Below are positions 32,129-41,331 of a DNA stretch of 42,106 bases, piece by piece (positions within the stretch are counted from its first letter, which is position 1; each line of letters opens with the position of its first letter). The notes beneath the pieces were generated by a model, which ran no database searches, was not told where the DNA came from, and saw nothing but the letters and a program-made list of their open reading frames with translations. The stretch lies in assembly GCA_964609965.1 (NCBI GenBank), contig CAZSTS010000021.1:1-42106 (forward strand), written 5' to 3'. Source of the stretch: JAHJDR01 sp964609965. GTDB lineage: Bacteria > UBA10199 > JADGCS01. The position numbers were made by a program, and so were the translations under genes.

Positions 32129-35100
32129 ATGTCAGAAATTGGAGGCAATAGTTATCTCCCTCTAGATCAAGATCCACTTTGTAGTTCTGAACCAGATCAA
32201 TTCGATCTTTATTCCGATCCTGGAGAACTTAACTACTCACCTGCTTCTTCCGAAGATCTTGGTGACCTCTCTTACATCTACGACGAACCCGCAGAACCAA
32301 ATCAAAGCGTTGAACCCGAAATCTCAATCACATATGCTGATACGTACGAAGAAGTTCCCATCACCGATGAAGATTATCTTTTATCTATTCCCTGGGATAC
32401 TGGAGCACCATTAAGCAGTAGAGTAGAAACATACGCATCCGCAGCAGCACTACCTCACGAACCATGGACCCCCTCGCATGACTCGTGGGTTGCAGGGCCT
32501 GCTGGTGATGCTGTCTATTATACTTTAGTTGGAGTAGACATTATAACATATGTTTCACCATTCAAATGGCCTGTTGCTTTAGCAGCATGTGGAAATACTG
32601 CTGATGCAGTTCCCCCAGATCCCGCATTACCAGATCTTGTTGATGACGATGGAGATGGCGCAGAACTCTGCAGACCAAAACCAGGTCAAAGTGATAACGT
32701 TTGTAGGGAGTATGTAGCAGAACTATCAGACACGATAGACTTTGAAGAAGACTGTGATGACGATGATCCTCTCACATTCCCAGATGCCGATGAGATCTGC
32801 GATGGCATAGATAATAACTGTGATGGCATCATCGATACAGATGCTGTCGATGCCCCACCATGGTACTTAGATGAAGATGGCGACACTTTTGGTGTTGAAG
32901 AACTTGTCATTAATGCTTGTGAACAACTCAAACCAAATGACTACGTCGAAGAATACGGTGACTGTGATGACAACAACCCTGACTATAACCCAAATGCCGA
33001 AGAAATCTGCGGTAACGCAATCGACGAAGACTGCGATGGTTATGCCCCAGCCTGCGACGACGTTGATGTAGATGGTGACGGATATAATAACGATGTAGAC
33101 TGTAACGATAGCAATCCCTTAACTTTCCCAGGTGCCGAAGAAATTTGCGATGGTGAAGACAACAGTTGTAACGGACTTGTAGACGATCTCGACCCTGCCT
33201 TCACTCCTTTATACTTCTACACACCAGATGCAGACGAAGATGGTTTTAGTTCTACAGACCTTTCCTTAGAAATAGGTTCATGTTCTCCAACAGCACCAGA
33301 AGGTTTTGGTGTTGACTATTCTGATTGCGACGATAGCGATCCCTACATAAATATCACTGCTCAAGAAATTTGTGATGGCATAGATAATAACTGCAGTACA
33401 TTAATTGACGAAGCTGATCCCAATCTTAACGGTGACTATCTCTACACACCAGATGTTGACGGAGATGGTTATGCCGATCTTTACGGTACAGCCCAAGACT
33501 TTTGTTCTGCCACAGCACCAGCAGGTTTTTCTAGTATTGCTACAGATTGCAATGACGATCCAATAGCCGATCCTAATGCACCCTTTGTTTACCCAGGTGC
33601 AGAAGAAATCTGTGAAGACGGCATAGACAATGACTGTGATGGCACAGATCTTCTTTGTGATGCAATAGACGCTGATGGCGATGGAGATCCTTCTATAGCC
33701 GATGGTGGCACTGATTGTGACGATGCCGATGCCAACAATTTCCCTGCCAATACAGAAGTTTGCGATCTCCAAGATAATGACTGTGACCTCGCCATAGACG
33801 AAGGCGTTGAATTACCTTTCTGGCTTGATGCTGACGGAGACACCTATGGTGATGTAGCAAACCAAAGTTACGCATGTACACTCCCTGCAGGTTATTCAGA
33901 AAACTTTGATGACTGCAACGATGATTCTTCAGATCCTCTTGCTGCTTTTACATATCCAGGTGCCACAGAGCTTTGTGATGGCGTAGATAACGATTGTGAT
34001 GGCACTATCGATAACGGTACAACCATCAGATACTATCTCGATGCCGATCTTGATGGATTTGGTGATGCTGCAAATTACGTAGATGCTTCTTGTGGTGCTC
34101 CTTCTGGTTATGTTTTAGATAATACAGACTGTAACGATGATCCTTTAGATCCCGATGCTTACTTTATCAATCCTAACACAGTTTGGTTCTATGACGGTGA
34201 CGGTGATGGCGAAGGTGATGCAGCTGTTTATTCTGCAGCAACATGCACAGCTCCAACAGATTATGTTTTAAATGACATTGATTGTGATGATAGTGATTAC
34301 GAGTTAAATTCATACACACCTTGGTACCTCGATGGTGATGGCGACGGAATTGGTGATGGCGCTGCTACCCTTCAATGCTTAGCACCTACCAATCACGTTC
34401 GTGGTGATGGTGATTGTGATGATGGAGATGCCAGCGTCTATCCAGGCGCAGTAGAAGTTTGTGATTTTATCGATGGCGACTGTGATGGCGACAACGATAT
34501 CGTCGAAGGTCTTACAACAACGTATTATGATGATTTAGATGAAGATGGCGAAGCTGATCTGTATGACATTGTCGGAGAAGAACTTTGCGGACCACAACCT
34601 GGCTATTCAGCAGTGCCTGGAAGCGACTGCGACGACATCGATCCTTTAGTATACACAGGTGCTGATGAATGGTGTGATGGAATAGATTATGACTGTGATG
34701 GAGCTGTTTACGAAACAGATTCTCAAGACGCCCTTCCATGGTACGCAGATGGTGATGGCGATGGTGTTGGTACTGGCACAGCCTCTTACTACTGCGCAGG
34801 CCACGAACCAGCCGGAGTTGTAGCAACTACTGGCGACTGTAATGATGGCGATGCAAGTGTTTATCCAGGGGCAACTGAAGTTTGTAACGGAATTGATGAA
34901 GACTGCGATGGCGATGTCGATGAAGGTCTTTTAGGAACATACTACGATGATCTTGATGGTGATGGCTATGGCGATCCCGCATATGCATACTCACTCTGTC
35001 CAGACGATGCAGTAGCAATGGGGTTAGTGCTTGATAATACGGATTGTAACGATGATCCATTAGATCCCGATGTAGATGCCTACTACGTAAATCCCGGAAT

Positions 35101-36481
35101 GACAGAGGCATGTAATAACGGAATAGATGATAATTGTGATGGAACCTTCCCAGAATGTGATCCAGAAGATTTAAGCTTAGCTAGTGCAGATAGAACCTGG
35201 GAAGGAACTACTGCAAGCGGTAAACTAGGAACTGCAGTAGCTTATTTGGGTGATCTGAATGCTGATGGCTATGGAGACTATGCACTTGGAAGACCATATT
35301 CTACAAATGGCGATGTTCTCGTTTTATACAGCAGTCCAACTGGTTCCGACGGAACATATGCCAGCCTAAGTGGTGCAGCTGCTACTGATGCTTTTGGTTT
35401 TGCAATATCCTCAGCAGGAGATCAAACTGGTGATGGTGTTCCTGATTTTCTTGTTGGCGCACCTGGTGTATCTACAACTTATGCAGACGAAGGTGCAGCT
35501 ACTTTGTATTCTGGTGCAACATTAGCTTCAGTTGCTACTGTAACAGGTGTAAACTATGATGCCAGCACGGGTTATAGTGTTGCAAATGCAGGTGATGTAG
35601 ATGGCGATGGAAATGATGATTTATTAGTTGGAGCTCCTGGTTACATGTGGGTATCACCAACACAGGCCTATGGTGCTGCGGGATTGTTTTTAGGCCCTGT
35701 CACTGGATCAATCGCTATAGATAATGCTGATGCACTCATTGTAGGAGACACTGTAGACGACATGGCGGGTGAAGGATTAGCTGGTGGTGATGTGAATGGT
35801 GACGGTCTTTCAGATATTTTAGTTGGAGCATCTAATAACCCAGATAACGGAACCCAAGCTGGAAAAGCAGCCCTCTTTTATGGACCAGTTACTGGTTCAT
35901 TAACACTTAACAGTGCTGATGCAATTTTTAGAGGTGGAGTGGCCGGAGATCTTTTAGGTTTTAGTGCATCTATGGCAGGTGATGTTGATGGTGATGGTAA
36001 CAATGAAGTTCTTCTTTGTGCACCAAAAGATAGCACTTTTGACACATATAGTGGTGCTTGTTTCTTGTTCTTTGGTCCTGTAACTGGAGAATATGATTTA
36101 TTAACAGATTACGATGCTAAATATATTGGTGAATCCATACGAGCTCATACAGGAAAATCAGCAAAATTAGAGGATACAAATGGTGATGGTTTGGCAGATA
36201 TTGCGATTGGCGCTAGTGCTGAAACTATAGCACCTTACCATGGTCCCTATATTGGTGGATACTATGTCTTCTTTGGATCCCCATTAATCTCAGGCGATAT
36301 ATATGTTACTAGCGCAGATGCTATGCTAGAGGGTGAAAATCAAGGAGATCATACTGGTTGGAGTCTTGATCTTGGCGATGTTACAGGAAACGGTTTTGCT
36401 GATTTAATAGGTGGTGCTCCAAATAGTGATCGTGCAACAACTAGCGGGGGAGCAGCTTTTCTCACATTTTATGGCTGGTAA
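32129..36481 (+). CDS. Giant MopE-repeat and FG-GAP surface protein
   Basis: Predicted surface or extracellular protein of 1450 residues. An acidic low-complexity N-terminus (1-170) is followed by about 13 MopE-type metal-binding units (about 205-1010), each DCDDxDPxxxPGAEEICDG followed by DNDCDGxxD, separated by DGDGDGxGD spacers; two units are degenerate. Then come seven FG-GAP blades (about 1025-1450: LGDLNADGYGDYALGRP, AGDVDGDGNDDLLVGAPG and so on), enough for one integrin-like propeller. Calcium or copper binding is expected from the families. No signal peptide is visible at the chosen ATG; an in-frame stop lies 21 nt upstream, so a longer start is excluded. PVALAACG at about 156-163 resembles a lipobox but is internal. 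The ribosome site is weak. Confidence 0.88.
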   Translation: MSEIGGNSYLPLDQDPLCSSEPDQFDLYSDPGELNYSPASSEDLGDLSYIYDEPAEPNQSVEPEISITYADTYEEVPITDEDYLLSIPWDTGAPLSSRVETYASAAALPHEPWTPSHDSWVAGPAGDAVYYTLVGVDIITYVSPFKWPVALAACGNTADAVPPDPALPDLVDDDGDGAELCRPKPGQSDNVCREYVAELSDTIDFEEDCDDDDPLTFPDADEICDGIDNNCDGIIDTDAVDAPPWYLDEDGDTFGVEELVINACEQLKPNDYVEEYGDCDDNNPDYNPNAEEICGNAIDEDCDGYAPACDDVDVDGDGYNNDVDCNDSNPLTFPGAEEICDGEDNSCNGLVDDLDPAFTPLYFYTPDADEDGFSSTDLSLEIGSCSPTAPEGFGVDYSDCDDSDPYINITAQEICDGIDNNCSTLIDEADPNLNGDYLYTPDVDGDGYADLYGTAQDFCSATAPAGFSSIATDCNDDPIADPNAPFVYPGAEEICEDGIDNDCDGTDLLCDAIDADGDGDPSIADGGTDCDDADANNFPANTEVCDLQDNDCDLAIDEGVELPFWLDADGDTYGDVANQSYACTLPAGYSENFDDCNDDSSDPLAAFTYPGATELCDGVDNDCDGTIDNGTTIRYYLDADLDGFGDAANYVDASCGAPSGYVLDNTDCNDDPLDPDAYFINPNTVWFYDGDGDGEGDAAVYSAATCTAPTDYVLNDIDCDDSDYELNSYTPWYLDGDGDGIGDGAATLQCLAPTNHVRGDGDCDDGDASVYPGAVEVCDFIDGDCDGDNDIVEGLTTTYYDDLDEDGEADLYDIVGEELCGPQPGYSAVPGSDCDDIDPLVYTGADEWCDGIDYDCDGAVYETDSQDALPWYADGDGDGVGTGTASYYCAGHEPAGVVATTGDCNDGDASVYPGATEVCNGIDEDCDGDVDEGLLGTYYDDLDGDGYGDPAYAYSLCPDDAVAMGLVLDNTDCNDDPLDPDVDAYYVNPGMTEACNNGIDDNCDGTFPECDPEDLSLASADRTWEGTTASGKLGTAVAYLGDLNADGYGDYALGRPYSTNGDVLVLYSSPTGSDGTYASLSGAAATDAFGFAISSAGDQTGDGVPDFLVGAPGVSTTYADEGAATLYSGATLASVATVTGVNYDASTGYSVANAGDVDGDGNDDLLVGAPGYMWVSPTQAYGAAGLFLGPVTGSIAIDNADALIVGDTVDDMAGEGLAGGDVNGDGLSDILVGASNNPDNGTQAGKAALFYGPVTGSLTLNSADAIFRGGVAGDLLGFSASMAGDVDGDGNNEVLLCAPKDSTFDTYSGACFLFFGPVTGEYDLLTDYDAKYIGESIRAHTGKSAKLEDTNGDGLADIAIGASAETIAPYHGPYIGGYYVFFGSPLISGDIYVTSADAMLEGENQGDHTGWSLDLGDVTGNGFADLIGGAPNSDRATTSGGAAFLTFYGW

Positions 36482-36495
36482 CTTATAATCCTTTC

Positions 36496-38820
36496 TTACA
36501 AACCACCAACACATTCAGAATCTGCTAAATCAGTATATCCATCACAATCATTATCAATGTCATCATCACATATTTCAGTTGATCCTTCGTCTACATCCCC
36601 ATCGCAATCATTATCTACGCCACCACTACAGTCTTCTGTAGCCCCTGGATTGACCGCAGGATTCTGATCAGCACAATCACCTGCAACTAGTACCCACCAA
36701 TCTATTGTTGGACTACAGGCAACTTTTGTTACGGCAGGATTACCATAACCATCTCTATCTTTATCACCATACCACGTTTGAGTAGGCGCATCATCATCGA
36801 TAAGACCATTACAGTCATTATCTACATCATCACAGGCCTCTATAGCGCCAGGATAAACAGTGGCATCAGCATCATCACAGTCATTAGTATTGTCTGCAAA
36901 GCCCTCTGGCTGCGTGCAGGATACAGTTGTATTACCTTCAACACCGTAATCATCGCCATCATTATCTGGGTACCATGTATCTGCGTCTTCTGCGGTATCC
37001 TCGTCTACTTGACCATCACAGTTATTGTCTATTTCATCACCACAATATTCAAATGCAGCTGGATGAACATCAGGGTTATTATCATCACAATCTGTGATCT
37101 TATCATAACCATCACCATCAAGGTCTTCGTTTACAATAGCAGCTTCAGTAATCTCCTCCTTACTCATAGCCAAAAAGCCATTTATGCCTTGAGAACCAAC
37201 ATAGAGATCATTAGTTCCAACAGAGATGAGATTAGGCTCAAATGTTACACTGAGGGCTCCATCAATATAATCACTCATGCTCTTTGTTCCAAGAACTTGT
37301 GGTTTTACCAACGGTGTTTTAGCTTCATCATCATTGGTTAACCCTATGATTGATACTGTTTCGTCATTGGCATTTAAGACATAAGCGCGATCTTTGTCCT
37401 CATTTAGAGCAATGGCAACAGGGTAATCACCAACAATGGTTGTATTTGTGGCTTCAATTGTCGATGGCACTGTCTCATTATCAAAATCAACCGTCATTGT
37501 ATAAACTGCATCATTAGCAGCATCTAATAAAAGGAATTTATCTGTGTCATAGAAAACCAAATCCTTAATATCAAATGCCTCTAGACCTACACCTGTCAAA
37601 GGTGTCTCACCACCAAACATATTCATGTGATTTGTCATTCTAACTCTTACATTACCTTCGATATCCTCATAAACTGCTGCAAAGTAACCGGTTGTTTCAT
37701 CAGCATCAAAAGAAAATATCTGAGAGAATCTCATGGGATTGCCTTCGGAATCAACATTTTCATAAAGAAGCTGAACATGGTTGTAATTTAAAGGGTGAAG
37801 ATCACCCAAGAACATAGGAATACCATCATACAAGTCATAAATATACGCTTCTGTGTCACTGGTTTTTTTCACGGAATAATAAACTGACCCATAAACTGAT
37901 TTTACCATAGTATATTCATCTGCATCATCTACTTGTCCAAAAATACCTGTATCAGTTCCATCGCTCTCATGCGCATGAACCCCTCCACCTTCAGCAGTAC
38001 TAGCTGTATTCATTACTCCAAAATAGTTCCGATCATAAGCAATATCATAAATCAGTTTTGTCCCATCAACCCCAAACAACCCGTATCCATCTTCATAATC
38101 TTCATCAACACGCAACGCACCATCATCAGCAATACTTGCTTGGACAACAACATTTTCTGTGAGAGCATTTACATCGTTACCTTTAACAATAAGATCCGTC
38201 GCAGCACTTGCCAACCATCTCATATTACTTTGAACATACTGTAAGCTTGCATCACCCTTAGCTTCACAAGTATCAGGATCAACAACAGCCATGTAAAGTT
38301 GTGTTGCACTTATATCATCAAAGTATGCATAACCCATGAACGATCCGTCTTCTTCTATAGCAAAAGCATTATCACAACCTGTCTCCTCAGCCACTGCTTC
38401 TTTAATTCTCCACGAACCTGCGAACCCGCGAACCAGCGACCCATCTTTTTCATTACACGTCATCGCAACATCAATCTCTTCAACATCAAACATCACCAAA
38501 TCACCTGCTTCAAAGTCTTCTATAGCCCCTACTGGCCCATCAATTGGATAATTTTGCTCAGCATCAGGTGTAAATATAATTGGAGATGCTTTAAAAACAG
38601 CTGGTAATGGCAATGAGGCTACAGGGGAATCTGCAGCTTCTATTGTAGTAGTGGTTGTTGTATCATCACTAGCAGCTTCACCACCAAATCCACCTGCAGG
38701 TACTAATGTACCTTCAGGAAGACTACCACCACAACCAGTGGTCCCTGAAGTCATAACAAAAGCTATGCTGATTAATACAATAATTAGAAAAGATGATATT
38801 TTTCTGATTCTCATACTCAT
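36496..38820 (-). CDS. Lipoprotein with beta-propeller-like region and MopE repeats
   Basis: Predicted lipoprotein of 774 residues. Signal helix SSFLIIVLISIAFVMTSG leads to TTGC (Cys30). A Thr-rich linker follows, then a long beta-rich region in which PVAIALNEDKDRAYVLNANDETVSI resembles YVTN-type propeller blades (in part, DRAYVLNANDETVSI), and from about residue 590 three to four MopE-type units (DCDDNNPDVHPAAFEYCG, CDDADATVYPGAIEACDD, DCADQNPAVNPGATEDC) ending ICDDDIDNDCDGYTD. AGGGGAT precedes the ATG. It converges on the 1450-residue gene with 14 nt between stops, and both carry the same repeat type, so they may work at one surface structure. A sigma-54 promoter lies about 125 nt upstream. 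Confidence 0.88.
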   Translation of the reverse strand: MSMRIRKISSFLIIVLISIAFVMTSGTTGCGGSLPEGTLVPAGGFGGEAASDDTTTTTTIEAADSPVASLPLPAVFKASPIIFTPDAEQNYPIDGPVGAIEDFEAGDLVMFDVEEIDVAMTCNEKDGSLVRGFAGSWRIKEAVAEETGCDNAFAIEEDGSFMGYAYFDDISATQLYMAVVDPDTCEAKGDASLQYVQSNMRWLASAATDLIVKGNDVNALTENVVVQASIADDGALRVDEDYEDGYGLFGVDGTKLIYDIAYDRNYFGVMNTASTAEGGGVHAHESDGTDTGIFGQVDDADEYTMVKSVYGSVYYSVKKTSDTEAYIYDLYDGIPMFLGDLHPLNYNHVQLLYENVDSEGNPMRFSQIFSFDADETTGYFAAVYEDIEGNVRVRMTNHMNMFGGETPLTGVGLEAFDIKDLVFYDTDKFLLLDAANDAVYTMTVDFDNETVPSTIEATNTTIVGDYPVAIALNEDKDRAYVLNANDETVSIIGLTNDDEAKTPLVKPQVLGTKSMSDYIDGALSVTFEPNLISVGTNDLYVGSQGINGFLAMSKEEITEAAIVNEDLDGDGYDKITDCDDNNPDVHPAAFEYCGDEIDNNCDGQVDEDTAEDADTWYPDNDGDDYGVEGNTTVSCTQPEGFADNTNDCDDADATVYPGAIEACDDVDNDCNGLIDDDAPTQTWYGDKDRDGYGNPAVTKVACSPTIDWWVLVAGDCADQNPAVNPGATEDCSGGVDNDCDGDVDEGSTEICDDDIDNDCDGYTDLADSECVGGL

Positions 38821-38943
38821 AACTGATCCCCTGTGTTATTGCGTATTATTGGTTACGATAGACGCTAGACTCTAGACGCCAGACGTTTCCCATGTATATA
38901 AATTGTAAAATACCGTAATTCCAAATGTCTTTAGTTCTTAATA

Positions 38944-38959
38944 AGCATATTCTGTGCCA
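38944..38959 (-). promoter_or_regulatory. Sigma-54 promoter of the 774-residue lipoprotein
   Basis: On the minus strand TGGCACAGAATATGCT matches TGGCACG-N4-TTGCW with GG and GC correctly spaced (only the first T of TTGC differs). Predicted transcription start is near 38932, leaving a leader of about 110 nt. The CCGTCA cluster at 39178-39223 lies about 220-280 nt upstream, a usual distance for enhancer sites. Confidence 0.7.
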
Positions 38960-39126
38960 AATGGGGTTCTGGATAAATATTTTATTATCGTGATATTATT
39001 GATCTTTTCCCGATTTTCTGTCGCGATATTCCTACCCAAAACTGGTCATTTTGAGAATTTTATCAAAATGAGATGATTTGATAGGCAACTTTTTCCTACT
39101 GTGATTTTAAGGGGTTAGGAGGTTTA

Positions 39127-39156
39127 GGGTTGGGGGTTGAGTTGGGAAGCTGGGGG
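39127..39156 (+). other. G-rich tract with quadruplex potential
   Basis: Runs GGG, GGGGG, GGG and GGGGG with loops of 2, 7 and 5 nt lie between the CCGTCA cluster and the sigma-54 promoter of the lipoprotein gene, the G-rich strand being the template strand. Same setting as the tract at 3205-3232. Confidence 0.4.
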
Positions 39157-39177
39157 TTTTGTGTTGTTTTTTAGACA

Positions 39178-39223
39178 GTTACGGGGCTGTGACGGCTTGA
39201 TACGGGAATTTGACGGTGTCTAA
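39178..39223 (-). promoter_or_regulatory. CCGTCA-motif cluster upstream of lipoprotein gene
   Basis: On the minus strand CACCGTCA, CCCGTATC, GCCGTCAC and CCCGTAAC follow at about 11-12 nt steps, i.e. one face of the helix. The first and last words recur upstream of the convergent 1450-residue gene. Likely a set of activator sites; the binding protein is not known. Confidence 0.45.
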
Positions 39224-39276
39224 TATATACGAGCCTACGCACCTATGAGCCTACGCTCCTACGTGGGAATATGAAA

Positions 39277-39459
39277 ACCTAATTTGCCGCAAGGCAAAAC
39301 CAAACCCGCTCGCTATTTGAAGACGATTAAAAAATGGTGCGATTTAAAAATCATTGTCGTCATTTTTGTCCGCCAGCAAAGCTGGCCTTCAAAAATGGCG
39401 CTCATTTGAATGATGCCCTCCATTTTTTTCCGTCTGAAAACAGGGAGCAAAAAAAACCC
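39277..39459. repeat. Long-hairpin element, copy B
   Basis: CCTAATTTGCCGCAAGGCAAAAC start; outer arms GCTCGCTATTTGAAGACG and CGTCTGAAAACAGGGAGC, then AAAAAATGG/CCATTTTTT, ATCAT/ATGAT, CATTTTTG/CAAAAATG and apex GCCAGC-AAA-GCTGGC. Compared with copy A2 the paired changes GTTC/GAAC to GCTC/GAGC and AAT/ATT to GG/CC keep the stem. Confidence 0.75.
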
Positions 39460-39493
39460 TTTTAGATAGAACTTTGAAATTTGGAAAATATCA

Positions 39494-39521
39494 CGGGCAG
39501 GCACAGGGACCTGCCCCTACG
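39494..39521. repeat. GGGCAGGCACAGGG palindrome
   Basis: CGGGCAGG and CCTGCCCCTACG arms around CACAGGGA; relative of the repeat at 14049-14110. It directly precedes the stop codon of the RAYT-kinase gene on the minus strand. Confidence 0.55.
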
Positions 39522-39526
39522 AAGAA

Positions 39527-41257
39527 TTATTGAATACGAAATGGAGGGGCCTTGCCAATTATTTCTTTTATCCAGGGCATACTTGGAAATTCATCTGGAC
39601 TGGAACCAGTTGCAAGATAAATATTTGTAAAACCTTTATCACTAATATTTTTTGCAACATTCTCACCCTTAAGACCATCGGCAAGATTAGAATCTATGTA
39701 CAAAGGAACTTCTTTATCAAACGCATCTATATCATCAAAAAACTCATCTGGCTTTGTAAAACAATGTAACCGCGTTCCACAACGCTTAGCCATGATTTGC
39801 CAGGCTTTGCGAATTAATGGATCGTCATCGATGAGAATTGCGTCTTGCGCCCGCCCTGAGCGAGTTTGACGAATCGAAGGGTCTAGCGTTCTGTCATTCC
39901 GAGGAGCATTAGCGACGTGGCAATCCAGATCCCCTTTTTCCCCTCGATCCACGATCTGCGGTCCACTATCCACAATCACAGGCACATACCCCGCCAAATT
40001 CTTTGGCAATAACTTAACTCCTAACCTCGCACACTGAGCCCTCACATCCTCTTCTTCAAAATGACTTGTGACAAGAACAGCATTTCCTTGAATCCCTAAT
40101 TCTTCGATAACCTGAAGACCTGTTTTATCACTACCTAGCAACTCATAGTCACATAGAAATAACATCGGTACGACGGCGCCTTGGCGCTTCGGCTCGTTTG
40201 CCTTATAGCAAAATATCAGTTTATAGGGATCTTTAAAATGTTTAACGACTTCTTTGGGAATTCCTAATTCATTGAAACGATTTTGCCATATGTGATGAAT
40301 ACTATCGTCATCATCCAATATTATTACACTTGTTGTCTGTCTTTCTTCCGTAGGCCCATAGGCCCCACCTTGTCGCGCCGAAGCATTGTGCGTAGGAGGA
40401 AGGCCCTTAGGCCCATCTGTACCCATACTAATATCAACATCCCCATCCCCTCCAATAGCTTCAATTGAGTTATTAATAAGATTTGAGAGCAAGCGTTTAA
40501 ACTCTTTTGTTTGTATTTTTGCAAAAAGTCCGTATGCGCTTTGCCCCAAATTAGATTCGATATTGATTCCTGAACATGAACGGTATTCCATGCGCTTTTC
40601 TGATATGAGGGAATTTATGATACTGGACAGCAATCGAACTTTTAGCTTATCTTGAATTTGTTTCTTTTCTTCTTTTGGCCTGTTGTCTGTGGTCTTTGGT
40701 CTGTGGTCTTTTTTACTCGCCAAATCATTCGCAATGTCTTCTATGCGCTGAACTGCAGACCTAATAAGCACCCTCTTTTCCTCCGGAAGTTCTTTTAAGT
40801 CAGATGTAGCAACACCTAAAGCAGATAACGGCGACCGTATATCGTGGGAGACTTGGGAGGCTGTTTCAAAAAGAACTTGTAAACAAGTTTCTTTTTTTAT
40901 TCTAACTTGATGTTTTTCGTTTTCCCGAATCATTTTTTTATATTCATTGAATAAATAGCCAAGTTCATCGTTGCGATTCAATTCATGAATTTTATTAAAT
41001 TTCTGAGTATAAGTTCCGTTTAAGTACTTCATAGCCCGACTCAAACCTTTCTTTGGAGTATGTACCAATAAATGATAATTATTAGGCATTAGTGAAAAGG
41101 CATGAATCTCTACCGAATATATTTCTGTTATTGCATTTAACAACTCAAAATATACTGTATAATCAATATCTGTTAGGTAAATATTTCGTTTGCATTGTCC
41201 ACGATTAATTACGTGATACCATGCTCCATCATATTCAATTCTAAGCGGTCTCGACAT
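39527..41257 (-). CDS. RAYT transposase fragment fused to degenerate hybrid histidine kinase
   Basis: A 576-residue chimera. I use ATG 41257 (MSRPLRIEYDGAWYHVINRG), the standard RAYT start; the 12 residues before it come from the REP hairpin. Residues 1-95 are the REP-associated tyrosine transposase domain, but the HUH motif reads MPNNYHLL (Asn60 for His) and the catalytic-Tyr region is lost. It runs into a HAMP-like DELGYLFNEYKKM, DHp His138 (QVSHDIRSPLSAL) and NLINNSIEA, after which the G1 and G2 ATP-lid boxes are missing, replaced by repeat-coded residues (about 280-310). Two receivers follow (FLCDYELL; YIDSNL). The REC1-REC2 linker is coded by dispersed repeats. Neither transposase nor kinase activity seems likely, yet the frame is open throughout. 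Paralogue of the 24297-26576 kinase. Confidence 0.8.
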   Translation of the reverse strand: MSRPLRIEYDGAWYHVINRGQCKRNIYLTDIDYTVYFELLNAITEIYSVEIHAFSLMPNNYHLLVHTPKKGLSRAMKYLNGTYTQKFNKIHELNRNDELGYLFNEYKKMIRENEKHQVRIKKETCLQVLFETASQVSHDIRSPLSALGVATSDLKELPEEKRVLIRSAVQRIEDIANDLASKKDHRPKTTDNRPKEEKKQIQDKLKVRLLSSIINSLISEKRMEYRSCSGINIESNLGQSAYGLFAKIQTKEFKRLLSNLINNSIEAIGGDGDVDISMGTDGPKGLPPTHNASARQGGAYGPTEERQTTSVIILDDDDSIHHIWQNRFNELGIPKEVVKHFKDPYKLIFCYKANEPKRQGAVVPMLFLCDYELLGSDKTGLQVIEELGIQGNAVLVTSHFEEEDVRAQCARLGVKLLPKNLAGYVPVIVDSGPQIVDRGEKGDLDCHVANAPRNDRTLDPSIRQTRSGRAQDAILIDDDPLIRKAWQIMAKRCGTRLHCFTKPDEFFDDIDAFDKEVPLYIDSNLADGLKGENVAKNISDKGFTNIYLATGSSPDEFPSMPWIKEIIGKAPPFRIQ

Positions 41258-41269
41258 AAATATTAACTG

Positions 41270-41331
41270 GGGGTCAAAGCTTGTACTTCTCATTTCAAAT
41301 CAAAAAAATGAGAAGTACAAGCTTTGACCCC
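41270..41331. repeat. Perfect 26-bp REP hairpin at the RAYT start
   Basis: Arms 41270-41295 and 41306-41331 are exact complements (GGGGTCAAAGCTTG... and ...CAAGCTTTGACCCC) with a 10-nt loop. Hairpins that begin GGGGTC commonly flank RAYT genes. It lies 13 nt upstream of the RAYT ATG. Confidence 0.85.

Noticed and set aside
36778..37341. 187-codon plus-strand reading frame opposite the lipoprotein gene
   Set aside because: It is antisense to the MopE-repeat coding region; Ile/Val-rich translation arises from complementing GAT/GAC-rich codons.
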